From: CAWAND01 sp963807065 | Lineage (GTDB): Bacteria; Chloroflexota; Anaerolineae; Anaerolineales; E44-bin32 | Direction of reading: 5' to 3' | Assembly: GCA_963807065.1 (NCBI GenBank) | Contig: CAWDZQ010000004.1 | Coordinates: forward strand, 1,419,034-1,483,033 | DNA: 64,000 nucleotides | In this document: positions 35,435-44,630 of the stretch, one piece after another | Layout: each line of letters opens with the position of its first letter | Numbering within the stretch: the first letter of the stretch is position 1 | Position numbers and translations under genes: made by a program | Notes under the pieces: model-generated | Told to the model about the DNA's origin: nothing | What the model saw: only the letters and a program-made list of their open reading frames with translations | Database searches by the model: none

Positions 35435-35857
35435 ATGGCGATACCGGTTGTCAGGATGCAAGGCGTGGGGAGGTTTACCGTCCCCGGACTGCGCGAGCCG
35501 GTCACCGGCTATCACGTGCGCCGGGCGCTGCCGCGGCTCGAGCCGGGCGTTCGCGCGGCGGTGCAGGCGTACCTGAATGGCGGCGGGCAGGGGACGCTCC
35601 CGCCGGAAGCGGTGCTGCGCGTCCTGGGGGAAGCGATCGTGGCCACGGTCTTAAGTGAGCTGCGGGCCTGTCCCCGAAGGGCGGACCCGCGAGCTGAGAG
35701 TGAATCCATTCTATGCCCCTCGCGCCGGCGGCGCAAGGCGAACCGCCGGGTCGATCTCCCCAGGAACCGCAGAAGTGCCGGAACAAACCCAAGGACCGAT
35801 CGGAAGGAAGGGGGCGCCCGCCAGGAGGCGCCCCCTTCACGCATGGAGGTTTCGTGA
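35435..35857 (+). CDS. Unknown protein, reliable only in its N-terminal 80 residues
   Basis: ATG at 35435 with GAAGGAGG upstream. MAIPVVRMQGVGRFTVPGL onward reads well to about residue 80. The remaining Arg/Pro/Ser-rich part may be in the wrong frame, because the sequence passes through a hairpin at 35810-35835 that should lie outside a gene. No family recognised. It is the first of a set of small genes that lead to radC. Confidence 0.5.
   Translation: MAIPVVRMQGVGRFTVPGLREPVTGYHVRRALPRLEPGVRAAVQAYLNGGGQGTLPPEAVLRVLGEAIVATVLSELRACPRRADPRAESESILCPSRRRRKANRRVDLPRNRRSAGTNPRTDRKEGGARQEAPPSRMEVS
35810..35835 (+). terminator. GC-rich hairpin before the gene at 35857
   Basis: GGGGGCGCC (35810-35818) pairs with GGCGCCCCC (35827-35835) in a perfect 9-bp stem, followed by TTCAC. 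It lies 8 bp before the GGAGG of the next gene, like the hairpins before 40148 and 43208. Confidence 0.55.
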
Positions 35858-36081
35858 TGAAGCGATGGTCGTCTCTTCAAGGGCTCCCGGCCTTGAGCTT
35901 CAGGTGGCTGGGGGCCGTGATGTCCGCCGGCCGGCGGATCGCCGGGTGGTGGATCGGCCGGCGCCGGGGATGGACCCCCGACACCCGCCGCTACGGCGCC
36001 GGTTGGGGCTACGAAATCCGCTACGCCGGCCGGGCGTACTGGTGGGATGGCGAGCGGCTGACGCCGATCGCCGACGAATGA
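35857..36081 (+). CDS. Small Arg/Trp-rich protein of unknown function
   Basis: 74 residues, ATG at 35857 with ATGGAGG upstream. The sequence is basic and Trp/Tyr-rich (GWWIGRRRGWTPDTRRYG, then YAGRAYWWDGERLTPIADE). No family recognised. Its strong ribosome-binding site and clean stop support a real gene. Confidence 0.55.
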   Translation: MKRWSSLQGLPALSFRWLGAVMSAGRRIAGWWIGRRRGWTPDTRRYGAGWGYEIRYAGRAYWWDGERLTPIADE

Positions 36082-36154
36082 TGGTTCGCACGGGGCGGCG
36101 CTTCGCCGGTTGGCGAGGCCCCGCCTTTGTATGGAAGAACCAGGAGGGCAAAGC

Positions 36155-36474
36155 ATGGATCGGCACAAACCGCTGCACGATCGCCTCGACCCGCACCCCA
36201 GGGCCGACGGCATGCCCCGACCGCAGGTCACGATGACGCTCGACCAGGACTCCCCGCTCAGCGCAGGGGCGCCTGCCCGTGAAGATGTCGGCTTCGAGCA
36301 GGGAGGCTCGAAATCAGGGTCGATGCCGTGGCGCTGGCGGCCCTGCTGGCCAGCGTCGGCCGGTTGTTCACGGTGGCGCAAACCGAGGCCTACCTCCGCT
36401 CCCGGCTGAAGGTCAGGAAGGAATCGACTCCTGAGGGAACTCCGGGCGAAGGCCTAGAAGGGGAACGGGCATGA
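36155..36474 (+). CDS. Unknown small protein, frameshifted
   Basis: ATG at 36155 after AGGAGGGCAAAGC. MDRHKPLHDRLDPHPRADG leads to about 36305. There a one-base change moves the natural continuation (LEIRVDAVALAALLASVGRLF, then TVAQTEAYLRSRLKVRKES) into another frame ending at 36474. Its stop overlaps the next start (ATGA). Unknown function. Confidence 0.45.
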
Positions 36475-36688
36475 CCGGGGTGCGCCTCTCCCCTCCGGCA
36501 CCGCATGCGTGCCTCCTGGACGCGGCCGGCAGGGCGACGCCGGGGAGGCGCCGTCGGTCGTCATCGGCCTCGACGGCAAGGCGGAGGTCCCGGCGGGCAC
36601 CCTGGTCCAGCGTCGGGTCTGTTCGGATGCCGCCCAAGACGAACGCGTCGAGGCCGACTCGCCAAAGGCCGCTTCCCCTGCGGCCTGA
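36471..36688 (+). CDS. Possible small protein upstream of radC, frameshifted
   Basis: ATG at 36471 overlaps the previous stop. After about 25 residues a frame change gives the better-looking EAPSVVIGLDGKAEVPAGTLVQ to a stop at 36688, 26 bp before radC. Weak evidence: coupling, spacing and composition only. Confidence 0.3.
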
Positions 36689-36714
36689 ACTCCCCAAGAC
36701 TGAGAGAGCAAAAG

Positions 36715-37446
36715 ATGAACACACAACGCTCGTTCGAGGGCGATCTCTTCCGCGCCGGGGTTCGCCCCGACGGGACGGGGTTGCTCCAGGCGCTCCCGGT
36801 GCGGGAGCGCCCCGTCCACCGCGTCAGCCACTACGCCAGCGCCTGCAGCCTGGTCGAACTGCTGGCCACCGTCCTGCGCGGCAGCTCGCAGATCGAAAGC
36901 GCCACCGAGCTGCTGCGGCGGTTTGGCTCGCTGGAGCGGCTGGCCAACGCCACCCCCGGCGAGCTGACGACCGTGCCGGGCATCGGGCCCGCCCGGGCGG
37001 CGGCGGTCAAGGCGGCCGTCGAGCTCGGCCGGCGGATCCTGGCCCCATCGCCGGACGGACGGCCTTCGATCTCCAGCCCCGAGGACGCCGCTGCCCTCTT
37101 GATGCCGATCATGCAGAACCTGGACCAGGAGCATCTGGTCACACTGGTGCTGGACACGCGCAACCGGCTGGTGGGCGAGCCGGTGGAGATCTACAAGGGC
37201 TCGCTCAACACCTCCCTGGTGCGCATCGCCGAGATCTTCCGACCCGCCATCCGGGCCAACGCCGCCGGCATCATCGTCGCCCACTGCCATCCCAGCGGCG
37301 ATCCGACTCCCAGCCCGGAGGACGTCTCCATCACCAAGGCCATCGTCGAAGCCGGCCGGCTGCTGGACATCGACTGCCTGGACCACCTCGTCATCGGCCG
37401 GGGGAGGTACGTGTCGCTCAAGAGCAAGGGCCTGGGCTTCGACTGA
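36715..37446 (+). CDS. radC: RadC/JAB-domain DNA repair-like protein
   Basis: 243 residues. A helix-hairpin-helix region (LTTVPGIGPARAAAVKAAVELG) is followed by the JAB/MPN domain, with the metal-binding signature AHCHPSGDPTPSPED (HxHxPxG...SxxD). RadC-like proteins are abundant on plasmids, phages and integrative elements; their role in DNA metabolism is unsettled. ATG at 36715 after GAGAGAGCAAAAG. The frame is intact. Confidence 0.9.
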   Translation: MNTQRSFEGDLFRAGVRPDGTGLLQALPVRERPVHRVSHYASACSLVELLATVLRGSSQIESATELLRRFGSLERLANATPGELTTVPGIGPARAAAVKAAVELGRRILAPSPDGRPSISSPEDAAALLMPIMQNLDQEHLVTLVLDTRNRLVGEPVEIYKGSLNTSLVRIAEIFRPAIRANAAGIIVAHCHPSGDPTPSPEDVSITKAIVEAGRLLDIDCLDHLVIGRGRYVSLKSKGLGFD

Positions 37447-37597
37447 AGCGGCACCTGACAGGCCGGGCGCGGACGGGGCGGGGAGGGATGTAACGGGAGC
37501 ATAACGGCCGGTGCGGAGACGCCCTTCTAAGATGAAGGCGCCCGTCCGATCTCATCCGGTGAGGGGAGCGGTTGATTTCTCCGTCGTCGAAAGCGAC

Positions 37598-38710
37598 ATG
37601 AACACGATCCCCACCTTCCGCCTGTCGGCTGCGGCCCTGGCGACTGGCCTGCTGCTAGGTTCAGGGATCCAGCGCGCCAGGGCGGCGCCTCCCCCGCAGT
37701 ACACCGACGTCGCCTGGCTGATCGAGCACCCGTGCCAGAGCTGGCACCTGCAGGACGACGGATCCGCCCAGCCCGAAGCGCGCTGTGACGGTGTCTACGC
37801 CGGGGATCGGGCGAGCATCAACGTGCCGGCGCCACTTGTCCACGCGCAGCTGCCTGAGCTCGGGCTGGTCGACCTGCCCATCGTGGTGCAGCTCGGCTGG
37901 TCACCGGGGACCTTCGACTACGCCGACAGCGCCCGGCGCACCATCAGCTGGTCCAAGAACCGCATCGAAGGCTACCGGATCGAGCTGGCTCTCTCCCCCT
38001 ACGCCGGGCTGCCGACGATCCTTGAGAGCACGGCTCGCCAGGGCAATCTCGCCGTCCACGCCCTCGACGAACGCCTGAGGCTCTTCAGCCGGGACCGGTA
38101 CCGGCGAGCTGTGCGCCGCCTCGTCGCTGGACGACCTGCCCGCCAACCTGGGGGGCCTGGAGCTGTGCCCGGCGTCTTCCGTCGACGCCCGGCTTCCGGG
38201 CGGGCTGATCGCCGGGCCGGCGGGCAGCCATGCTCTCCCGCTACAACTGGCAGGGGGCCAATCCCTTCCGCGGCGGGTGGTTCGCCGGCTGGTCGGAGTG
38301 GGCCTCGGTCGGCGGTTCGGGAAGCTACGACGGCCGCCCGGCGTTTCGGCTCGAGGTCGCTACCGGGATGGGCGCTCTTCGCCCGCGTCCAATGGGACGT
38401 CCACTGGCGGCAGCTTAGTCAGACGGAGCAGCACTGCGGCTGGGAGTACTACGGCGAGCCCGGCTGGTACTGGGACTGGGATCAATGGCCCCCGGTGTGC
38501 ATCGACGTCACCACCACCACCTGGAAGAAGTACTGCCCGCCCAACAACCCCCAGCCGGGATGCCCCACCATCACCTACGGCGTGAGCTCGGACTGGTGGC
38601 AGCTCATCAACTCCTTCGAAGCCCACACGATCCGCCTTCAGGACGGCGGCTTCGGCCGCTACCTGGACGTGGTCGTGCTGCAGTCCCAGCCCCTGCTGAC
38701 CGGCCCCTGA
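37598..38710 (+). CDS. Secreted protein of unknown function, several frameshifts
   Basis: ATG at 37598 begins a signal peptide (RLSAAALATGLLLGSGIQRARA). The frame is lost near 38095 and changes again near 38225 and 38370. The C-terminal part (RVQWDVHWRQLSQTEQHCGW onward, with many Trp/Tyr and four Cys) ends at 38710. A Trp/Cys-rich beta-type domain is probable. No family is recognised. It is exported, and if the element is conjugative it could be a surface component, but nothing shows this directly. Confidence 0.55.
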   Translation: MNTIPTFRLSAAALATGLLLGSGIQRARAAPPPQYTDVAWLIEHPCQSWHLQDDGSAQPEARCDGVYAGDRASINVPAPLVHAQLPELGLVDLPIVVQLGWSPGTFDYADSARRTISWSKNRIEGYRIELALSPYAGLPTILESTARQGNLAVHALDERLRLFSRDRYRRAVRRLVAGRPARQPGGPGAVPGVFRRRPASGRADRRAGGQPCSPATTGRGPIPSAAGGSPAGRSGPRSAVREATTAARRFGSRSLPGWALFARVQWDVHWRQLSQTEQHCGWEYYGEPGWYWDWDQWPPVCIDVTTTTWKKYCPPNNPQPGCPTITYGVSSDWWQLINSFEAHTIRLQDGGFGRYLDVVVLQSQPLLTGP

Positions 38711-38725
38711 TCTGAAGCTTCTCGC

Positions 38726-38755
38726 TTGACACCCGGGCCAACGAGTGGCTATCAT
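38726..38755 (+). promoter_or_regulatory. Sigma-70-type promoter for the AbrB/PIN pair
   Basis: TTGACA (38726-38731), an 18-bp spacer and TATCAT (38750-38755) form a near-consensus promoter 48 bp before the antitoxin ATG. Between them, TCATGA occurs near 38759 and again near 38783, a likely pair of operator half-sites for autorepression. Confidence 0.7.
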
Positions 38756-38802
38756 ATAGTCATGAATACATGTAAGTATGACTTCATGATGAGGAGGTCG
38801 AT

Positions 38803-39090
38803 ATGGCTACACCGGCTGTGCGAGTGCAGGAGCGGGGACAGGTGACCATCCCCAAGGACATCCGAGAGAAGCTGGATCTGAAGAAGGGGGATCTGGTGAC
38901 CTTCATCGAAACCGAGCAGGGCGTGATCATCCGGCCGGCTGAGATCGTCATGGCGTCGGCGCTGGATGAGATCGGCCGGGCCCTCAAGGAGCGGGGTATC
39001 AGCCTGGAAGAGATGATGGCGCGGGGGCGGGAGATCCGGGGGGAGCTTCTCGAGGCTGACCATGACCTCCCGGCACCCGGGAAGGCATGA
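38803..39090 (+). CDS. AbrB/MazE-like antitoxin
   Basis: 95 residues. VRVQERGQVTIPKDIREKLDLKKGD is the canonical AbrB swapped-hairpin domain, followed by a helical toxin-binding tail. GAGGAGG precedes the ATG. The stop overlaps the PIN toxin start (ATGA). Intact. Confidence 0.9.
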   Translation: MATPAVRVQERGQVTIPKDIREKLDLKKGDLVTFIETEQGVIIRPAEIVMASALDEIGRALKERGISLEEMMARGREIRGELLEADHDLPAPGKA

Positions 39091-39515
39091 CGCGGGTCTT
39101 CATGGACTCGAGCGTCATCTTCTCTGCCGCGTACTCGGCCCGCGGACACGCGCGTGATCTGCTCATGTCGGCCGTGAAGGGTGGCGTCGAGCTGGTCGTC
39201 AGCCCGACCGTCCTGGAGGAGACGAGGCGCAACCTGTCCGAGAGCGCGCCTCAAACTCTGCCCTTCCTGGAACGGGTGATGGCAAGTATCGCTCCTGAGA
39301 TGTCCCGGCCAACCAGGGCGGAGGTGCTTGGGGCCGCCGAACACGTGGCCCTGAAGGACGCCCCCATCGCCGCCGCTGCCAAGAAGGCGGGCGTTGCGAT
39401 GCTCGTCACGCTGGACAAAAAGCACCTCCTCGGCCGGCCGGACCTCGCCGGCTACGTCGGCGCGGATATCGTCACCCCGAAGCAGGCGATGGCGAGGCTC
39501 GCCCAGCGGGGCTGA
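39087..39515 (+). CDS. PIN-domain toxin (VapC-like RNase)
   Basis: 142 residues. MTRVFMDSSVIFSAAYSA carries the first Asp of the PIN active site; ALKDAPIAAAAKKAGVAMLVTLDKKHL carries later acidic residues. It overlaps its antitoxin by 4 bp. Intact and probably functional. Confidence 0.87.
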   Translation: MTRVFMDSSVIFSAAYSARGHARDLLMSAVKGGVELVVSPTVLEETRRNLSESAPQTLPFLERVMASIAPEMSRPTRAEVLGAAEHVALKDAPIAAAAKKAGVAMLVTLDKKHLLGRPDLAGYVGADIVTPKQAMARLAQRG

Positions 39516-39849
39516 GCCTGAACCACCCCTCCGCCGGCAGTACCCCAGCCTCCGGCCCGGCCCGTCAACCGCCGCCAGGTTTTCCTGGCCGCTGGGACAC
39601 AGATACGTCCCCCTAACCCCGTCTTCTCAAGGCAATGCGCACCACCGTCATGCGAGTGTGGGCACCTGGCAGGTCTTCCACAACTCAACCAGCACCCCCC
39701 TGACACATCCTTACTTGCTCTACCCAACCCCTTCGAACTTGAGCTAACGCCGGCCTAACGGCTGGCACCCGAGAGCGTAATGCCCGGGCCGGTCCGCGCT
39801 TGCTACAAAGGAGCTGACGGCGCCGGCCTGCGCGCCCGAGGAGGGCGAG

Positions 39850-39990
39850 ATGACAGCTTTGGACCTGATTTTCGCCGGGTTGGCGATCCTGTTTCTGCTG
39901 TTGTTCGGCGGGTACGCGTTCAGCCTGCTCAGCTACGCGCTGGGCGACGGCGCCGTCATCCGTGAGCGCTTGAAGCAGGTGACCCGGTAA
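39850..39990 (+). CDS. 46-residue single-pass membrane protein
   Basis: MTALDLIFAGLAILFLLLF and the following GGYAFSLLSYAL form one hydrophobic stretch, with a short basic tail (IRERLKQVTR). GAGGAGGGCGAG directly precedes the ATG. Unknown function. The 330 bp upstream (39516-39849) hold nothing I recognise. Confidence 0.6.
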   Translation: MTALDLIFAGLAILFLLLFGGYAFSLLSYALGDGAVIRERLKQVTR

Positions 39991-40094
39991 AGACTGTATG
40001 GGGGGTGGCAATGGCGTGCATGGCGGCCGGGGAGGTAGCCTGCCTTCCGCGCACCCCGCTGGTCCGCTCATGCAGCGCACGACGAAGCCCATCC

Positions 40095-40117
40095 GCCGCT
40101 GCCCCGGCAGCGGCTTT
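40095..40117 (+). terminator. Hairpin with T-run before the second parB-like gene
   Basis: GCCGCTGCC (40095-40103) and GGCAGCGGC (40106-40114) form a perfect 9-bp inverted repeat with a minimal loop, followed by TTT. It lies 20 bp before the ribosome-binding site of the gene at 40148. Confidence 0.6.
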
Positions 40118-40147
40118 CTGTTATCCGTCACGCACAGGAGAAGGCCG

Positions 40148-41149
40148 ATGAAGGACGTCCCAATCCGGGGACCCGAGGTGATCCTGGTGGAAGCTGGGCG
40201 CCTGGTCTCCGATCCAGAAAACCCCCGCCGCTTCTATCCCGAAGCGGACCTGCGCGCCATGGCCCAGTCGATCCAGCAGTCGGGCGGCGTCGACCAGGCG
40301 CTGCTCGTCACGCCCATGGACGGAACGGACAGGTACCTGGTGATCGACGGCAACTTCCGGCTGGCGGCAGCCAGGACGCTGGGCGAGGGCGCGCCGCGCC
40401 TGAAGTGCGAGGTGCGCCGGGAGGTAAGCCGCAGGGAGAAGCTGCTCATCATGGCCAGGACCTCGACCCTATGGTTCGCCAAGGATCCCATCTCCGAGGC
40501 CCGGCACTACCGCCGCCTGATCGAAGAGGAAGGCATGAACCAGGCGGAGCTGGCCCGGGAACTCGGCTGCAGCCTGACCAAGATCGCCTCCCGCCTCAAG
40601 CTCCTCGAGCTGGACACGGCGATCCAGGACCTGGTCGCCGCCGGCCGGCTGCCCAAGATGCCGGAGGTGGTGGAGGCGTTCGCCCTGGTGACCGACGACG
40701 AGGCCCGGCTGAGGCTGGCGCGCGAGCTCGCCCGGCGCAAGGCCTCGGTGCGCTCCGTCGTGCGGGCCTGCCACAGGGTGGCGGACGAGCTGGGCCGGCG
40801 CCGGCTCGAGGCGGCCATCGGATCCGGGCGGCGCCGCGGCCAGCTGCCGAGCCTGGCCATCGCCGAGGCCGTGATGGGGGAGGCTCTGCCGCCCGGGGAG
40901 ACCAAGGGCACCCAAGAGCAGATCCGCCAGGCCGCCCGTCAGGCTTGCGGGGCCTGTGACATCAAGCAGGACCTCCTGGATCACGTGGCCGAGCCGGCCT
41001 GGAGGCTGGTGAAGCGAGCCGCCGGCGAGACCTGCGATCTGTGCAGCCTGAAAGACGTGCTCCGGGCCTGCCACGGCTGCCCGCTGCCGGAGTTCCTGGT
41101 GCGGATGGCCCGGATGGCGGATCGGCAGCAGGAGGAGGGGGGACCATGA
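40148..41149 (+). CDS. ParB-like protein with a C-terminal cysteine cluster
   Basis: 333 residues. The ParB/Srx N-terminal domain has LVSDPENPRRFYPEADLRAMAQSI and VIDGNFRLAAARTLG. A helix-turn-helix follows (MNQAELARELGCSLTKIASRLKLLEL). The C-terminal 70 residues contain three CxxC pairs: C267/C270, C296/C299 and C308/C311, an arrangement suited to zinc or an iron-sulfur cluster and not part of canonical ParB. It overlaps the next gene by 4 bp (ATGA). It could regulate or segregate the element. Confidence 0.82.
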   Translation: MKDVPIRGPEVILVEAGRLVSDPENPRRFYPEADLRAMAQSIQQSGGVDQALLVTPMDGTDRYLVIDGNFRLAAARTLGEGAPRLKCEVRREVSRREKLLIMARTSTLWFAKDPISEARHYRRLIEEEGMNQAELARELGCSLTKIASRLKLLELDTAIQDLVAAGRLPKMPEVVEAFALVTDDEARLRLARELARRKASVRSVVRACHRVADELGRRRLEAAIGSGRRRGQLPSLAIAEAVMGEALPPGETKGTQEQIRQAARQACGACDIKQDLLDHVAEPAWRLVKRAAGETCDLCSLKDVLRACHGCPLPEFLVRMARMADRQQEEGGP

Positions 41150-42422
41150 GCGGCGGACCGGAGCTTGAGGCGCTGATCGACGCCGCCGTCACGGCGGCCG
41201 AGCTCGAATCGGGTGTGCCGCCTTCGATCGCCGTCAGCCGCTCCAGGCTGAATCCGGCCGAAATCGAAACCAGCCTGGACGAGGCGCAGGCGGCGGGGCT
41301 GGCGCGGCCCAATCTGGGCCGCTGGACCCCGGAGGAGGAAGCCTTCGTCCGGGATCGCCTGGGGAAGATGAGCCTGGAGGCGATCGCTACCGCCATCGGG
41401 CGGACCGAAGCGGCGGTCAAGGTCCGTTTCACGCGCAAGGGGTGGGCGGCGCCGAGCAAACGCCAGGGTGAGCTGGTGGCCCGCGACGTGGCCCGGCGGC
41501 TGGGGAAGTGCGGCAAGGCGATCAAGGCGCTCATCGAGCGGGGAGTCCTCCCCGGGCGCGTGATCCCTGGAAAGCGGGGCATCCACGTCGTCAGGCAGGT
41601 CACCTTCTACCGCTGGGCCGTCAACCCGCAGAACTGGATCTACTTCAACCCCGGGCGCGTCCGTGACGCGAAGCTGAGCCGCCTGATCGAGCTGAAGCGC
41701 CGGCGCTGGGGGGACGAGTGGCTGACGACCGGGCAGGTCGCCCGGCTGCGAGGGCTCCCGGGTGGCTCCAACGACGTCACGCGCCAGATCTACGCCGGCA
41801 AACTGCCGGCGGTGAAGTACCAGTTCTGGCGCGTGCGGCGCTCGGCCGCCGAGGCCTACCGCTTTCCCGAAGGCCGGGGCTCGGCCAGCCGGACTCGAGT
41901 GGTCGGAGTCGGCCGACGCCTTCCTGGTGCTGTGCGCCGCGGTCGGCGTGCCGCAAAAGACCATCGTCGGGCTGATGAAGTGGCCGCGCTGGCGGCCGGG
42001 ATATCGGCTGGGACTGCTCAGGGACGAGGGACGCCTCGAATCCATCGCCGAACAGTCCGGGGGAAGGATAGGGACCAGACGATCATCAGCCGGGGAGGTC
42101 CTGCTGTTCGCCGACTGGCGCAGCGCGATGGACCGCTTCCCCGGGCTGCGCCGCGCCGCCTTGCGCTTGAGGCGCGGCCAGCAAGCTGAGCTCCGAGGAC
42201 CTGCGCTGGCTTAGGGGGGTCCTGCGAGCCTGGGCCGCCTGGCACGCCGGGGACGACCCCGATCGCCGGCGGGTGGTCGGCTGTCTGCGGGCCGCCGGGC
42301 GCGACGGCGAGGCCCGTCTCCGTAAAATGTGGCGGGAGGTCCAGGGCTGGGGTGTGGATCCGTTCGACGTCGATGAGGGCGGCGAGCGGTCCGTCGGCGA
42401 AGTGAGGCAGCCCGGAGGCTGA
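41146..42422 (+). CDS. Myb/SANT-like DNA-binding protein with several HTH segments, frameshifted
   Basis: ATG at 41146 overlaps the parB-like stop. RWTPEEEAFVRDRLGKMSLEAIATAIGRTEAAVKVRF (about residues 63-99) is a Myb/SANT-type homeodomain fold. Two more HTH-like stretches follow (ARDVARRLGKCGKAIKALI; LTTGQVARLRGLPGGSNDV). Near 41880 the frame moves (LEWSESADAFLVLCAAVGV), and near 42170 it moves again to SKLSSEDLRWLRGVLRAWAAW, ending at 42422. The total is about 425 residues. It is probably a regulator acting with the ParB-like protein. Confidence 0.65.
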
Positions 42423-42543
42423 TGCTCTAAGCCGAAGTTCACAACAAAAACAACTCGCCCAGAGATAGCACGATAGGGCGCACGCCGCGGGACGAACGAT
42501 GTCCGGCGGCGTTTGGCATTGGGCCGGAGAGGTGAGAGAGGCG

Positions 42544-43137
42544 ATGAAGAACGAAGATGTGCTGGAGGTGCTCCAGCGCCGCTTTGGCGCGCTGGCGGAG
42601 AAGCTGGAAGAAGAGAGCATGGCCTGCTCGATGGCGGCGATCGACGTGGAAGGTCGGTGAACGCCAGGTGCCGGCGCTGATCGTCAAGGCAGGGCCGCAG
42701 GCGGTTCTGGGGCGTCCGCTGGTGCGGGGTCAGGTCCTGGGGATCGAGACCTCGGAATGCCCGGTTCTGGCTTTGGGCCTGAGCGTTCCCCGGCCAGGTC
42801 GGAGCGCTGGCGGGTTGGACACTGGGCCTGGATCCCGATGCACACGGCGGAGCAGCGCAGGCTGCTTGAGGCGCTGGCCGCCGCCCCCGCCTGGCTGGTG
42901 ATCATCTTCAGCGGGGCGGCCATCAGCCGGGCGCTCCTGGTGCGCCTGGACGACGTCGGCCGGGCCCGCTGCCGCCAGCTGAAACGGGTGATCGAAAGCT
43001 ATCCCACCCATCCCGAGGCGGAGGCGCAGCGGGCGATCGACGCCGCGCAGGCGGCCACGGCGGGCGCGCTCGGTGAAGGCTGGGCGCTGGAAACGGTGCG
43101 CGACTTGGGTCCGGATCAAGGCCAGGGGGAGGCGTAG
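42544..43137 (+). CDS. Unknown protein, frameshifted twice
   Basis: ATG at 42544 (GAGAGAGGCG upstream) starts MKNEDVLEVLQRRFGALAEKLEEES. The frame breaks near 42655 (continuing RQVPALIVKAGPQAVLGRPL) and again near 42790 (continuing RWRVGHWAWIPMHTAEQRRLLEAL), to the stop at 43137. About 197 residues with a hydrophobic AWLVIIFSGAAIS near the middle. No family recognised. Confidence 0.5.
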
Positions 43138-43151
43138 GGCAGGGGGCGAGA

Positions 43152-43199
43152 GGGAAACGCCCGGTCGGAAGGGCGTTTCCCTCACCTTATGTGAGGGAG
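43152..43199 (+). promoter_or_regulatory. Two mutually exclusive hairpins, the second covering a Shine-Dalgarno
   Basis: Hairpin I: GGGAAACGCCC (43152-43162) with GGGCGTTTCCC (43171-43181), a perfect 11-bp stem. Hairpin II: TCCCTCAC (43178-43185) with GTGAGGGA (43191-43198), a perfect 8-bp stem. They share 43178-43181, so only one can form. Hairpin II sequesters AGGGAG (43194-43199), the ribosome-binding site for the ATG at 43208. This is the layout of a translational on/off switch. Simple tandem terminators are the alternative. Confidence 0.5.
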
Positions 43200-43207
43200 C
43201 GATACAG

Positions 43208-44247
43208 ATGGAAACCAATGGCAACGGCGCCATGGCCGACAAGGGGCCGTGGGTGGCCGAGCTCGAGGAGGGCAGGGCGTTCATCGGCTACTACATCGCC
43301 CGCAATCCGCGGCTGGACTCCTTTCGGGACCCGGCGCGGGGCAAGTACCTTCAGGCTGCAGCTGGTGGACAGGACGGGGGCCATCGAGGCGCGCATGTGG
43401 GAGGGGGCTGAAGACGTCGCCCAGGAGGTCAAAGGGGGAAGTCCGATCAAGGTCGCCGCCATCGTCGAGCGCTTTCGGGAGCAGCGGCAGGTCAGGATCT
43501 CGCGGCTGCGTGCCGCCGGCGATGAGGAAATCAGCCGGGCGGACATGATGCCCACCACCGATCGCGACGTGGAGGTCATGAAGAGTGTGATCCGGGAGGC
43601 GGTCGAGGGCATCCAGGATGAGCATCTGTCCCGGCTGGTTCGCTGCTTCTACGATGACCCGGCGTGGGCCGAGAGGTTCGAGTCGGCCCCGGCGGCGCGC
43701 CGGATCCACCACGCGTACCTGGCCGGCATGCTGGAGCATGTGTACGAGCTGCTGGTGCTGGCCCGGCCCCTGCTGGAGCTGTATCCGGAGATACGGCGGG
43801 ACCTGTTCATCGCCGGCATTCTGCTTGCACGACATCGGCAAACTGGAGGAGCTCACCTGGGGTTGGGAGGCGGACTACACCGACGAAGGCCATCTGCTGG
43901 GCCACATCGTTTTGGGCGAGAGGCGGGTCAGCCGCGCCATACAATCGATCGATCGCTTCCCAGACCAGCTGGCGCTGGAGGTGCTGCACCTGGTGATTTC
44001 GCATCATGGGCGGCACGAGTGGGGATCGCCCCGGCGGCCGAAGTCCATCGAAGCGGTGGCACTGCACTACCTGGACAACCTGGACGCGCAGGTCAACCGC
44101 CTGAAGCTGCTGACGAGGGACGCAAGGGCGACCGGTGAAAGATGGACGAGCTACGACAGGATGCTGGGGAGGAGTTTGTACGTGGGGAATGGTTTGGCCC
44201 CAAATGGGAGAGGCGTGGGTCCACACGTCTTGGAGGGGGAGGTGTAG
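43208..44247 (+). CDS. OB-fold plus HD-domain nuclease (YhaM-like 3'-5' exoribonuclease), frameshifted
   Basis: An N-terminal OB-like domain (LQLVDRTGAIEARMWEGAEDVA) is followed by a helical linker and an HD phosphohydrolase domain: HHAYLAGMLEHVYELL, LLHDIGKLEELTWGWEADYT, GHIVLGERRV, ISHHGRHEWGSPRRPKSIEA. These are in the order of YhaM-type enzymes, which degrade RNA or DNA 3'-5'. One-base changes lie near 43350 and 43830. ATG at 43208 fits the AGGGAG site, which lies inside hairpin II. It is the last gene before the tRNA fragment. Confidence 0.8.
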
Positions 44248-44630
44248 GGCTTGTCAGGGGGGGAGACTGGTCCTGGAGAGGTTGCAGACTCCCCGGGTCG
44301 ACGGCGGAGCTGGGCGAAGACGAGCAGGGCAGCCACGTCGGGGTGGCTGCCCTGCTCACGCGTTCGGATTATGGGTCCTCAATGAAGGGTTCGCCAAGTC
44401 TTGCAGCCTGACTCCAGGGGTGCCTTTCCTTGGGCAGGGGCCCCTTCGCCCATGCACACTCATAGTTCGTTTTCATTTAACGTGCATGAGGCAGGGCTGT
44501 GACCGGCCGATGGGCGGCGAATCCTTGACCGGGCTGGCGATCACTTCTAGAATGGGCGGCATATGGGGAACCGAGCTCTTTGAGCGAAGTTCCGCCAACG
44601 CCCCGGGTGTGCCCCCCTCACATCCGGGGT

